Part shown: piece by piece, positions 1 to 6,930 of the stretch | How the letters are laid out: the number at the start of each line of letters is the position of its first letter | Numbering within the stretch: the first letter of the stretch is position 1 | NCBI GenBank assembly: GCA_021849435.1 | Contig: JAJZSX010000073.1 | Coordinates: 1 to 9,236, forward strand | Length of the DNA: 9,236 nucleotides | Reading direction: 5' to 3' | Source: Actinomycetes bacterium | Lineage (GTDB): Bacteria > Actinomycetota > Acidimicrobiia > Acidimicrobiales > RAAP-2 | Made by a program: the position numbers and the translations under genes | Notes under the pieces: model-generated | Told to the model about the DNA's origin: nothing | The model's input: only the letters and a program-made list of their open reading frames with translations | The model's database searches: none

Positions 1-429
1 CAGGTAGCCCGCAATCACGATGACCAGGGGCAGCGCGGGGATGACGAGGAAGATATTGGACAGCACCGACAGCAATTCGTCGCTCGTCCCCCCGAGGTAG
101 CCGCCGGCCAGACCCACGGCGACCGAGATGATTGTGGCGATGATCGAGGAGAGGAAGGCGACGATCAACGTCGGACGGCTGCCATCCACCAGCTGGGCGA
201 AGATGTCCTGGCCTGATTGGGTGGTACCCAACGGGTGCAGTGACGACGGCGGCGCCAGGACCGCTTGGGTCATCGCCGACGGATCGGTCGTCACCAGGAG
301 TGGACCGAAAACCGCCATGAGCACGAAGAAGGCGATGACAATCAGACCGACGCTGATCTTCCACGAGTGGAGCCAAGTCAGGCGCGCGTAAAGCGACCGC
401 TTGGCCCGAGTCGGGGTCTCGACGGACAT
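1..429 (-). CDS. ABC transporter permease, DppC/OppC type (C-terminal part outside window)
   Basis: Inner-membrane permease subunit of an Opp/Dpp-type importer. The first 143 residues are present and the frame runs open off the left edge. A short cytoplasmic N-terminus is followed by a first membrane segment (about 24-45), then a periplasmic stretch with the family signature HPLGTTQSGQD (65-75; usual form HPLGTDxxGRD), then hydrophobic segments at about 86-112 and from about 122 on. This order is that of OppC_N plus the start of the binding-protein-dependent permease domain. The EAA loop that contacts the ATPase would be to the left of the window. The ATG lies one base after the TGA of the upstream permease (TGAGATG), so the two are translationally coupled. 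Function as permease is secure; the substrate is not shown by this gene. Confidence 0.95.
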   Translation of the reverse strand, partial: MSVETPTRAKRSLYARLTWLHSWKISVGLIVIAFFVLMAVFGPLLVTTDPSAMTQAVLAPPSSLHPLGTTQSGQDIFAQLVDGSRPTLIVAFLSSIIATIISVAVGLAGGYLGGTSDELLSVLSNIFLVIPALPLVIVIAGYL

Positions 430-430
430 C

Positions 431-1408
431 TCAGGCTCCTTGACGGGTACGAGGATCGAGTAGGACGTAGAAGATGTCTGCGACGACATTGGCCACGAGG
501 ACGGCCAACGTGATGATCAGGAAGACGCCCTGCATGAGCGGATAGTCGTTGTTGTTGACCGCGGCGTAGAGAACGTAGCCGATGCCGGGGTACGAGAACA
601 CGATCTCCACGAGAATCGCGCCGCTCACCACGAATCCGAGCGAGAGGGCGAAACTGGCCAGTGATGGCAGGATGGCGTTGCGGGCCGCGTAGACGAAGTT
701 AACCCGGGTCTTGGACAGACCCTTCGCTTCGGCGAGCAGGATGTAGTCCTCGTCGAGTGTGACGATCATCATGTTGCGCATGCCGAGCAGCCAGCCCGCA
801 ATCGAGGTGGTCACGATCGTGAACGCCGGCAGGACCGCGTGGTCGCCCGCCGAGGCGATGAAGGCCCAGTTCCAGCCGATGGTGTTGCTCGAGGAGTAGC
901 CGCCCGACAGTGGGAACCAGGGGAACACCACAGCGAAGAAGTAGAGGATGACGAGCGCGAACCAGAAGTAGGGGATGGCGGAGAAGAACGTGCTGATCGG
1001 CAGGGCGTTGTCGAGCCACGAACCACGCCGTGCACCGACGACGATTCCTGCCATCGTGCCGATCACAAAGCTGATGACCGTGGCCATTCCCACGAGCACC
1101 AACGTCCAAGGCAGCGCACTCATCACGACGCTCGTCACTGGGGTGGGGAAATAGGTGAAGGAGACGCCGAGGTTCCCGTGAAAGAGGTCGTTCCAGTAGA
1201 CGAGGTACTGGGAGAACATGCTCTGGTGACCGACGCCGAACAGCGCACTCAATGACTTGACCGCGGCCGGCGAGATCCGACCCTTGAAGTGGCTGATGAG
1301 CAATTCAACGGGATTTCCGGGCATGAAGCGCGGGATCAGAAAGTTCAGGGTCAGCGCGGCCCAGGCCGTGATCAGGTAGAAGCCGATTCGACGAAGGAGG
1401 TATCGCAT
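431..1408 (-). CDS. ABC transporter permease, DppB/OppB type
   Basis: Complete 325-residue inner-membrane permease, the usual length for the family. It begins with the typical MRYLLRRIGFYLITAWAALT segment (membrane helix about 9-28), then a periplasmic region containing PGNP (30-33), further helices at about 100-126, 138-165, 188-210, 250-272 and 295-317, and the characteristic ending LLDPRTR (316-322). The cytoplasmic EAA loop, which docks on the ATPase, is visible at about 227-248 (EAKGLS...ARNAILP). A GAGG-like ribosome site sits about 5 bases before the ATG. It is the first permease gene of the transporter operon, 274 bases downstream of the binding-protein gene and almost touching the next permease gene. 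Opp/Dpp-type systems carry peptides, nickel, opines or oligosaccharides; the neighbouring sugar-acid genes favour a carbohydrate-derived substrate here, which is inference. Confidence 0.96.
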   Translation of the reverse strand: MRYLLRRIGFYLITAWAALTLNFLIPRFMPGNPVELLISHFKGRISPAAVKSLSALFGVGHQSMFSQYLVYWNDLFHGNLGVSFTYFPTPVTSVVMSALPWTLVLVGMATVISFVIGTMAGIVVGARRGSWLDNALPISTFFSAIPYFWFALVILYFFAVVFPWFPLSGGYSSSNTIGWNWAFIASAGDHAVLPAFTIVTTSIAGWLLGMRNMMIVTLDEDYILLAEAKGLSKTRVNFVYAARNAILPSLASFALSLGFVVSGAILVEIVFSYPGIGYVLYAAVNNNDYPLMQGVFLIITLAVLVANVVADIFYVLLDPRTRQGA

Positions 1409-1551
1409 TAGGACCTCGGACGCCGCGTCGTGGGTCGTGCCAACGTGCGCCGCGTCAACGACGCAAATCTTGTTGTGATCTCACGAGGCCTGACAATCAT
1501 TCGGTACTCTCTGGAATCTTCTAGTTGGTGGAGGGCGATAATGACATACCA

Positions 1552-1682
1552 TCGGAGCGAGAAGCGCTCCGACACACCGTCTAATCGTCGGTATCTCCGC
1601 GACCCCACTCCGTTGCACCGTGCACCGGAAGTGGGGTCGCGGGGTACCAAGGCGAACCTCGGGTCCGCGAGGGCTGTTCGCC
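1552..1682 (-). promoter_or_regulatory. Three tandem hairpins between binding-protein and permease genes
   Basis: The 274-base gap between the binding-protein stop and the permease start contains three consecutive inverted repeats. Hairpin A (1651-1682) directly abuts the stop codon: GGCGAACCTCG pairs with CGAGG and TTCGCC, 11 bp with a 4-base bulge GCTG. Hairpin B (1597-1642) has a perfect 13-bp stem CCGCGACCCCACT/AGTGGGGTCGCGG. Hairpin C (1552-1572) has an 8-bp stem TCGGAGCG/CGCTCCGA with a 5-base loop. None is followed by a T tract on either strand, so these are not classical intrinsic terminators. In other importers, hairpins at this position protect the 3' end of the binding-protein mRNA and reduce read-through into permease genes; that role is inferred here. 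The rest of the gap (1409-1551) shows only the permease ribosome site. Confidence 0.75.
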
Positions 1683-3383
1683 TCAGCCCTTCTTCGAGGG
1701 GTAGAGGTGAAGCATGACGAACTCTTGGTTCGCGGGCTCGATTGGTCCGGGCGAACTGTAGGCGTTCGTCGGGGTCGGCCAGCCCGACACGTTGTTGGTC
1801 GTGTACGCGCCCCAGTCGATGCTATAGACGAGGGGAATCACGGGCAACTGGTTGACCATGATGCCTTCGATCCCCGAGAGCGCGGCCTGACGCTGGGCGT
1901 CGGAAGACGCATTAGCGTACGCCGTCAGGAACTTCTGGGTCGACGGATCGTTCCATCGCTGGAAGTCACCGGCCGCCGGGCTACCGATCTTTGCGCCGAG
2001 GGTGCTGTTCAACCAGGCGTTGTAGATGTAGTACGGGGTCGGGCCCGAGGTCGAGTAATAAAGGCTGAGGTCGAATTCACCGGTCGCCAGGTCTGACGTC
2101 CACGTACCCACCGACAGCCCCTGGACCGTGGTGCCGATTCCGATGGCCTTCAGGTTGTTCGAGATGATCGTCAGGTCCTGCATGTAGTCCGCGTAGCCCG
2201 AGGGGTCGATCAACGACAGCGAAAGTGGCTGACCATTGCGCCCGAGTACTTGGCCATTCGCGTTCGTCTTAACGCCCGCGCTCTTCAGGAGCGCCTTGGC
2301 TTTGGCGACGTTGAACGAGTAGTTGCTGTTGGCGTACTTGGGATCGAGCGCCGACTTGTAGTTCGGCAGGATGAGTCCGGTCGCCGTCTTGATCGGCTGC
2401 TCATAGCCCCACTCTCCGAGCTTGCCCACCGTCGTCCGGTTGATGGCCATGCTGATGGCCTGTCGCACGGGGGCGAGGTTCAACGGGTAGACGGTGAGGT
2501 TCGGGAGCAACGCGGTCACCCCGACCGGCGGGTACCAGTAGTGGTTGTTGGGACTCTTGTCGACGAACAGTTGCTGGAGATTGGGCTCGGTCAAGGACGA
2601 CCAGTCGTACTGGCCCGCGTTCGTCGCCGCATTCTGGGCTGCAGCGCTTCCGACGCTCGGATAGGTGATCGTGTTCACCTTGGGAAGTCCGGGCTGCCAG
2701 TAATGCGGGTTGCGCTGCAACACCATGTACTGCGGCGTGAACGACTTCAGCGTGAACGGCCCGGTGCCAACGGGATTGGTGTCGGTGTAGGTCACCGGGT
2801 TCGCCACCTTCGACCAGATGTGCTGGGGCACGATCGGTGTCTGGTTCAAGATGTAATACACCTCGGCGAAGCTCGGCTTGCTGAACGTGAACTTCACACC
2901 GAGCGGACCGGTGGCGACCACGTTGGCGAACGTGATTCCATTGGTGTTGAGGGCCGAATACTTCTTCAACAAGTCGAAGGTGTACACCACGTCCGCGCTG
3001 GTGAACGGCTTGCCATCAGACCACTTGACGTTCGGGTGCAGCGTCAAGTTCAACGTCTTGTCACCGTTCGACAGTGCCTCGGTCGTCGCGAGCCACGGGT
3101 ACGTCTTATTCGGATTGACGATGTTGTACTGCCACAGCGGCTCGTAGATCATGTCGGTGTTGGAATACGCGCTGTTGTCGGTGCTCGTCGGCAGGAACGG
3201 ATTGAGGTTGTCGGCTTGAGGACCGAACCCGTTGACGCTGATCGTCAGATTCACGTTGGCGTACGGATTCGACGATGCCGATGCGACACCCGAAGTGATT
3301 GACGGCCCCACCATCAATCCGGTGGTTAGCAGCAACGCGGACGCCGAAACCAACCCCCTCCTGGTGGTACGAAGTGACTTCAT
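1683..3383 (-). CDS. Family-5 extracellular solute-binding protein of ABC importer
   Basis: Secreted ligand-binding component of the importer, 566 residues, typical for SBP_bac_5. The N-terminus is an export signal: basic with TRRGLVS (7-13, Tat-like), a hydrophobic core (about 11-28) and an AxA site (A34-S35-A36) before mature SSNPYANV. Family landmarks are WSDGKPFTSADVVYTFD (121-137), PVGTGPF (204-210), NPHYW (225-229) and VRQAISMAINR (306-316). The C-terminal WGAYTTN...GWPT...P pattern (524-548) recalls oligosaccharide-binding members more than peptide-binding ones, from memory. There is no lipobox cysteine and in fact no cysteine in the whole protein, so anchoring in the usual lipoprotein manner is not possible. 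A good ribosome site (AAGGGGAG) lies 7 bases before the ATG. It lies 90 bases after the dehydratase gene and before the permeases. Ligand unknown. Confidence 0.95.
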   Translation of the reverse strand: MKSLRTTRRGLVSASALLLTTGLMVGPSITSGVASASSNPYANVNLTISVNGFGPQADNLNPFLPTSTDNSAYSNTDMIYEPLWQYNIVNPNKTYPWLATTEALSNGDKTLNLTLHPNVKWSDGKPFTSADVVYTFDLLKKYSALNTNGITFANVVATGPLGVKFTFSKPSFAEVYYILNQTPIVPQHIWSKVANPVTYTDTNPVGTGPFTLKSFTPQYMVLQRNPHYWQPGLPKVNTITYPSVGSAAAQNAATNAGQYDWSSLTEPNLQQLFVDKSPNNHYWYPPVGVTALLPNLTVYPLNLAPVRQAISMAINRTTVGKLGEWGYEQPIKTATGLILPNYKSALDPKYANSNYSFNVAKAKALLKSAGVKTNANGQVLGRNGQPLSLSLIDPSGYADYMQDLTIISNNLKAIGIGTTVQGLSVGTWTSDLATGEFDLSLYYSTSGPTPYYIYNAWLNSTLGAKIGSPAAGDFQRWNDPSTQKFLTAYANASSDAQRQAALSGIEGIMVNQLPVIPLVYSIDWGAYTTNNVSGWPTPTNAYSSPGPIEPANQEFVMLHLYPSKKG

Positions 3384-3473
3384 TTGTGTTCTCCCCTTTT
3401 GATTGATGTTGTCAATACGAATATCGAGATCAGCGACGTGACTAGCCGCGTCGACCCCGTGTTGGTCGCAACA
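3384..3473 (-). promoter_or_regulatory. Leader of binding-protein gene with possible promoter box and small inverted repeat
   Basis: The 90-base gap between the dehydratase stop and the binding-protein ATG contains the strong ribosome site AAGGGGAG and, on the minus strand, TTGACA (3415-3410). TTGACA lies inside ATTGA-N5-TCAAT (3402-3416), which could be an operator. No convincing -10 box follows at the normal spacing before the ATG, so a promoter here is only possible. The binding-protein gene may instead be expressed from the dehydratase promoter. Confidence 0.35.
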
Positions 3474-4613
3474 TCACGGCGTCACCAGAGGGGTCACGTC
3501 GGTGTAGCGACCGAGAGCGTCGAAGTCGAATTCGGTGCCCAGACCGGGGGTCGATGGGATGTCAAGCAGGCCGTCGGCGTCAAGGACGTAGGGCGCGGGG
3601 ACGATGCCGTCGATGTAGGCGGTGTCCGACATGTACTCGACGAGGTCGGTCGTGGCGAGGGCCGAGGCGAGGTGCAGGTCAGCGGCGAAGCCGATCGCCG
3701 TATTCCAACCATGCGGGATCAGGCGGACACCGAAGCTCTCGGCCAGCCATCCGATACGGCGTGTCTCACTCAGGCCCCCGACCTTGGTCGAGTCCGGCTG
3801 GACGATGTCGACCGCACCGCGCTGCATCCACGGCACGAAACTCTGGCGGCGGGTCACCACTTCGCAGCCCGAGATCGCGACGTCCGACTGACGCCGGAGC
3901 ATTGCGTAGTCGTCAATGGCGTCGGGCGGTAGCGGCTCTTCGAACCAGTAGACCCCGTACGCACTGAGCATGCGCGACGTCTGCCACGCCCACTTGTAGC
4001 CGTGGGGCCACGCGGCGTCACTGCCACCCGCGTCGACCATCAGGAGCGCATCGTCGCCGGTGGCCTCCCGAGCGGCGGCGACGATGGCTTCGTCGTACTT
4101 GTGGCTGACCCGTCCGAACGGACCCCAGCCGATCTTGAACGCCCGGAATCCGGCGTCGCGAAGCTCGAGGATCTCCTGGCGCATAATGGTGGGCTCGTCC
4201 ATCAAGAGTGACGCGTAGGGCTGTACCTTCTCGCGATAGCGCCCACCCAGCAGACGACCCACTGGCTGACCGGTGGCCTTGCCAAGGATGTCCCACAGCG
4301 CGATGTCGATGCCGCTAATGGCGTGCGTGATCGAGCCACCACGACCAAGCCAGAAGGTTGCGCGATGCAACTTCTCACTGACCCGCTCGGGTTCGAGAGC
4401 GTTCTCACCGCGCCAGTCCTTCTCGAGAACCTTGATGGCGGCGCGAGTTAGTTCGTCGCTCGTGGAGACGCTGCCGTAACCGGTGACACCCTCATCGGTG
4501 TGGACCGCGACGAGGGTGTGAAGCACGTCGTCAGGTCCGTGCTCGGCGGTGCGCCAGCCACCCTTGGGCGTCGCGCCGCGCAGACCCGCAACCTGGATCG
4601 ATTCGATTCTCAA
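3474..4613 (-). CDS. Enolase-superfamily (mandelate racemase type) sugar-acid dehydratase
   Basis: Cytoplasmic 379-residue enzyme of the mandelate racemase/muconate lactonizing family, with a capping domain (about 1-125) followed by the TIM barrel. Visible metal ligands are D194 (MVDAGG), E225 (WFEEP) and E251 (SGCEVVT). The acid/base set is K160 (RAFKIGW), the D274-H301 dyad (QPDSTKVGG and IPHGWN) and E327 (VEYMSD). This is the mandelate racemase subgroup, whose members mostly dehydrate aldonic or aldaric acids to 2-keto-3-deoxy acids; some are epimerases or racemases. Adjacent KDG-kinase-like and KDPG-aldolase-like genes make dehydratase the likely role. The residue two before the catalytic lysine is A158 rather than Lys, so the KxK motif is AxK. 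The start is TTG at 4613 (protein MRIESIQV...), with no in-frame ATG/GTG nearby and a weak ribosome site. It is transcribed divergently from the kinase. The exact sugar acid cannot be read from sequence. Confidence 0.9.
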   Translation of the reverse strand: MRIESIQVAGLRGATPKGGWRTAEHGPDDVLHTLVAVHTDEGVTGYGSVSTSDELTRAAIKVLEKDWRGENALEPERVSEKLHRATFWLGRGGSITHAISGIDIALWDILGKATGQPVGRLLGGRYREKVQPYASLLMDEPTIMRQEILELRDAGFRAFKIGWGPFGRVSHKYDEAIVAAAREATGDDALLMVDAGGSDAAWPHGYKWAWQTSRMLSAYGVYWFEEPLPPDAIDDYAMLRRQSDVAISGCEVVTRRQSFVPWMQRGAVDIVQPDSTKVGGLSETRRIGWLAESFGVRLIPHGWNTAIGFAADLHLASALATTDLVEYMSDTAYIDGIVPAPYVLDADGLLDIPSTPGLGTEFDFDALGRYTDVTPLVTP

Positions 4614-4690
4614 CGCACCACCGACGCTCTCGCCGCATGGGCCGCCAAAGCGCCGATGGACCTCGAGCGGAGAAGAGCAGCACCAGATGC

Positions 4691-4741
4691 ATGTTGCTTC
4701 AAGAGGTTAATATGTTGCATACTGTTCACCATGTTGAACAG
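4691..4741. promoter_or_regulatory. Divergent control region with inverted-repeat operator candidate
   Basis: An AT-rich island lies in the 320-base gap between the divergent dehydratase and kinase genes. It holds the perfect 7-bp inverted repeat CTGTTCA-N6-TGAACAG (4722-4741), the spacing expected of a dimeric repressor site. The heptamer ATGTTGC occurs at 4691 and 4712, and ATGTTGA at 4731, i.e. three ATGTTG copies about 20 bases (two helix turns) apart. Weak plus-strand promoter boxes (TTGCTT at 4694, CATACT at 4718) overlap the operator. The IclR protein encoded at 7043-7855 is the obvious candidate binder; this is inference. Confidence 0.5.
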
Positions 4742-4774
4742 AGTATCCCCGACCCCTACCTCTGTCAAGCCATC

Positions 4775-4812
4775 GATCCCGCGCTCGTGCACCATTCGGC
4801 GAGGGCGGGATC
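4775..4812 (+). promoter_or_regulatory. Strong hairpin in kinase leader
   Basis: GATCCCGC (4775-4782) pairs perfectly with GCGGGATC (4805-4812), and CTCG (4784-4787) with CGAG (4800-4803), separated by a single G/G mismatch: 12 bp with a 12-base loop. It is followed by only three T residues, so it is a poor intrinsic terminator. It sits about 35 bases after the operator candidate and 121 bases before the kinase ATG. It could be an attenuator, an mRNA stabiliser or a fold of no consequence. Confidence 0.45.
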
Positions 4813-4933
4813 TTTGGAATTCTCGCACGGGTGGCGAAGGGTGGAACTTGGCGAGGTCCCTTGTGGCCGCCCCGATTCGTTCGACCCTCGCCGCTCAGAA
4901 CATGGCGTCGATGACTCAAGTGATTGGACCGAT

Positions 4934-5923
4934 ATGACAGACCCCGTTCCCTCGCCACTCATCGTTGGCCTGGGTGAAGCCATGATTCGACTCTCTCCAC
5001 CGCACCGGATGCCCTTGCGCGTGGCGCACCAACTCGATGTCCACGTGGCCGGCGCCGAACTAAATGTGCTGGTGGCCGCAGCGGCCCTCGGTGCGCGGAG
5101 CCGCTGGTTGACTCGGCTACCCGCGAATGAACTCGGTGCGATGATCGCCCATCGAGCCCGCGCCTACGGCCTCGACGTCGTGGCGAACGAGGAAGAGGAC
5201 GGTCGCGCAGGTCTGTACTTCTTAGAGGTTGGAGTTCCGCCTCGTCCATCGTCGGTCCTCTACGATCGCCGAGAGTCGGCGCCCAGCCACCTGAGCGCGG
5301 AGGAATTCGAGTGGGAGAGAGTGCTCGAAGGAGCGTCGGCCGTCCACGTCACCGGCATCACCTGCGCGTTGGGTGAAGGGCCGATGGAGGCCACGCTCGC
5401 CCTCTTCAAGGCCGCGGAGCACGCTGGTGTGACGACCAGCTTCGACGTCAACAACAGAAACCACCTCTGGGACGGTGATCAAGCGCTCGCCTGCTACCGG
5501 CGCGTACTGCCGTTGGTCGACACGTTGTTCGTGTCACCGAGCGATCTCAACATGCTCTGCGGCCGTGCGGGCGACACGGATGTACTGGCGGCACGAGTCA
5601 TCGCTGAGTACTCGATATCGACCTTGGTGATTCGAGAACGACTCGAGGTGTCGCCCGTCGAACTCGGGGCTCGGGTGCGCGTCATGGGTTCGCGTAGCGC
5701 GACGGCCGAAGCCAGTGGCTACGTCGTTGATGAGATCGGCGCAGGAGACGCCGCCGCCGGTGCATTCTTGGCCTCGATGCTCGGCGGAAACACCGATGCA
5801 GTGAGTGCGGAGCGGTGCGTTCGCGCCTACGCGCGCATGCTCACGATCCCTGGCGACCTGTGGTCTGGATCGGTTCACGACCTGGACGAGGGTTACGTGT
5901 CGACGCGAACGGTGGTGCGCTGA
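4934..5923 (+). CDS. kdgK: PfkB-family sugar kinase, probably 2-keto-3-deoxygluconate kinase
   Basis: Cytoplasmic ribokinase-fold kinase of 329 residues from the chosen ATG. Landmarks are VGLGEAMIRLSP (11-22), AGAELNVLVAAAALG (39-53; nucleotide-kinase family GG-type region), the YDR-ES sugar-acid site (110-115), FDVNNRNHLW (170-179) and the C-terminal PfkB signature DEIGAGDAAAGAF (266-278), where D272 is the catalytic base. The FDxNxR and YDR motifs are typical of KDG kinases, which make 2-keto-3-deoxy-6-phosphogluconate (or the galactonate epimer). The frame is open back to an ATG at 4637, but that extension covers the operator region, looks non-conserved and is out of family length, so 4934, directly before the beta-strand, is preferred; its ribosome site is weak. 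The canonical phenylalanine after GAGDA is replaced by alanine. The stop overlaps the next ATG, indicating an operon with the aldolase. Confidence 0.88.
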   Translation: MTDPVPSPLIVGLGEAMIRLSPPHRMPLRVAHQLDVHVAGAELNVLVAAAALGARSRWLTRLPANELGAMIAHRARAYGLDVVANEEEDGRAGLYFLEVGVPPRPSSVLYDRRESAPSHLSAEEFEWERVLEGASAVHVTGITCALGEGPMEATLALFKAAEHAGVTTSFDVNNRNHLWDGDQALACYRRVLPLVDTLFVSPSDLNMLCGRAGDTDVLAARVIAEYSISTLVIRERLEVSPVELGARVRVMGSRSATAEASGYVVDEIGAGDAAAGAFLASMLGGNTDAVSAERCVRAYARMLTIPGDLWSGSVHDLDEGYVSTRTVVR

Positions 5924-6561
5924 TGACGAACGCGATCGACGACCTCGCACTGGAGCTCGAGGAGTCCCGCCTCATCGCAATCCTGCGGCTCAACGACCAT
6001 TCGACCATCGTCGAAATCGCCACCACCCTCTGCGACGCCGGGGTCCGATTCCTCGAGGTCACCGTGGAGCGCCCCGAGGGAGTCGAGTCGATCAGGCGGG
6101 TCATCGATGCCGTTGGCGACCGGGCCGTCGTCGGTGCCGGCACCGTGCTCAACACCGTTGACGTGGCTCGCGTCTTCGAAGTTGGAGCACGATTCGTCGT
6201 GTCCCCTCACACCAGTGCGGCGGTGATCGGTGCCGCGCACGACCTCGGGATGCTGGCGCTCCCGGGTGCGCTCACCCCCACCGAGGTGGCGCTCATCCGG
6301 CCGACGGGCGCCCGCTTCGTCAAACTCTTCCCCGGCAGTGTGGGCGGACCGGAGTACCTGAAAGCCCTGCGGGGACCGTTCCCGAACGTGAAGTTTGTGC
6401 CGACGGGCGGTGTCTCGAGCCAGAATGCCGCACAATGGTTCACCGCAGGGGCCGTGGCGGTCGCCATGGGGTCGAACCTGGTCCCGGGATCGGGCGACCT
6501 CGACGGCCTCAAGGAACGAGCCGAACTCGCCGTGGCCTCCACTGCGGTGCGGCCCGACTGA
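5923..6561 (+). CDS. eda: 2-keto-3-deoxy-6-phosphogluconate aldolase (KDPG/KDPGal aldolase)
   Basis: Class I aldolase of 212 residues, the usual length, cleaving a 2-keto-3-deoxy-6-phospho sugar acid to pyruvate and glyceraldehyde-3-phosphate in the cytoplasm. Motifs are RLIAILR (16-22), FLEVT with the general base E45 (43-47), VGAGTVL (70-76), FVVSPH (91-96), PGALTPTEV (114-122), FVKLFPGS with the Schiff-base K134 (132-139), PTGGV (160-164) and MGSNLVP with phosphate-binding S184 (182-188). Preservation of the phosphate-binding end fits the preceding kinase. Residue 49 is glutamate where the E. coli enzyme has arginine, with R50 next to it. The start is the ATG at 5923 overlapping the kinase stop (TGATG); an in-frame upstream start would lie inside the kinase and is rejected. 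C4 stereochemistry (gluco or galacto) is not determinable here. Confidence 0.93.
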   Translation: MTNAIDDLALELEESRLIAILRLNDHSTIVEIATTLCDAGVRFLEVTVERPEGVESIRRVIDAVGDRAVVGAGTVLNTVDVARVFEVGARFVVSPHTSAAVIGAAHDLGMLALPGALTPTEVALIRPTGARFVKLFPGSVGGPEYLKALRGPFPNVKFVPTGGVSSQNAAQWFTAGAVAVAMGSNLVPGSGDLDGLKERAELAVASTAVRPD

Positions 6562-6930
6562 GGTCGCCCTCTACCGCGCATCGCCGCCCACGCACGGAGC
6601 ACCCTGCACACGGTGAGATGCTCGTAAGCGGTGAGCCGTCCACCGGTCACCCTCAAACATTCGAATCGACGCGAGCGCTCCTGTCGCCGGTGCCGCACCA
6701 GGAGTATCGTGATCTCTAGTGTTGTCGCGTGACGTACGGCCGGCTAGCGCCAGGCGAATCGCATGTTGAACTGGTCTCAGCCCACTGAACGTTGGAGGGG
6801 CCGTACGGGCTAACCTGAACAGCGGAAACGGGTGGGGCGGACGTTCGCGCCACGAGGCAAGGGTGGCCGAGTCGTCGTGGTCCTGTCCCTCCCATCGATG
6901 AAGAGCAGTTACATCGTAGGTCAGGCACTC

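Noticed and set aside
1408..1717. Small frames on both strands in the binding-protein/permease gap
   Set aside because: They overlap the three hairpins, lack ribosome sites and show no recognisable protein features.
2250..3302. Long plus-strand open frame (350 residues) opposite the binding-protein gene
   Set aside because: Low-complexity Arg/Val/Gly-rich product without motifs, fully antisense to a clearly recognisable binding protein; typical high-GC shadow.
4637..4933. N-terminal extension of the kinase by 99 residues
   Set aside because: It would span the AT-rich divergent promoter and operator, has no family resemblance, and kinases of this family begin just before the first beta-strand as at 4934.
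5893..6435. Minus-strand frame opposite the aldolase
   Set aside because: Shadow of the aldolase gene; no recognisable motif and wholly within a well-supported coding region.
6659..6670. TTCGAATC, resembling a tRNA T-loop
   Set aside because: The closing G53-C61 pair and flanking T stem are missing, and no acceptor or anticodon arm can be found around it.
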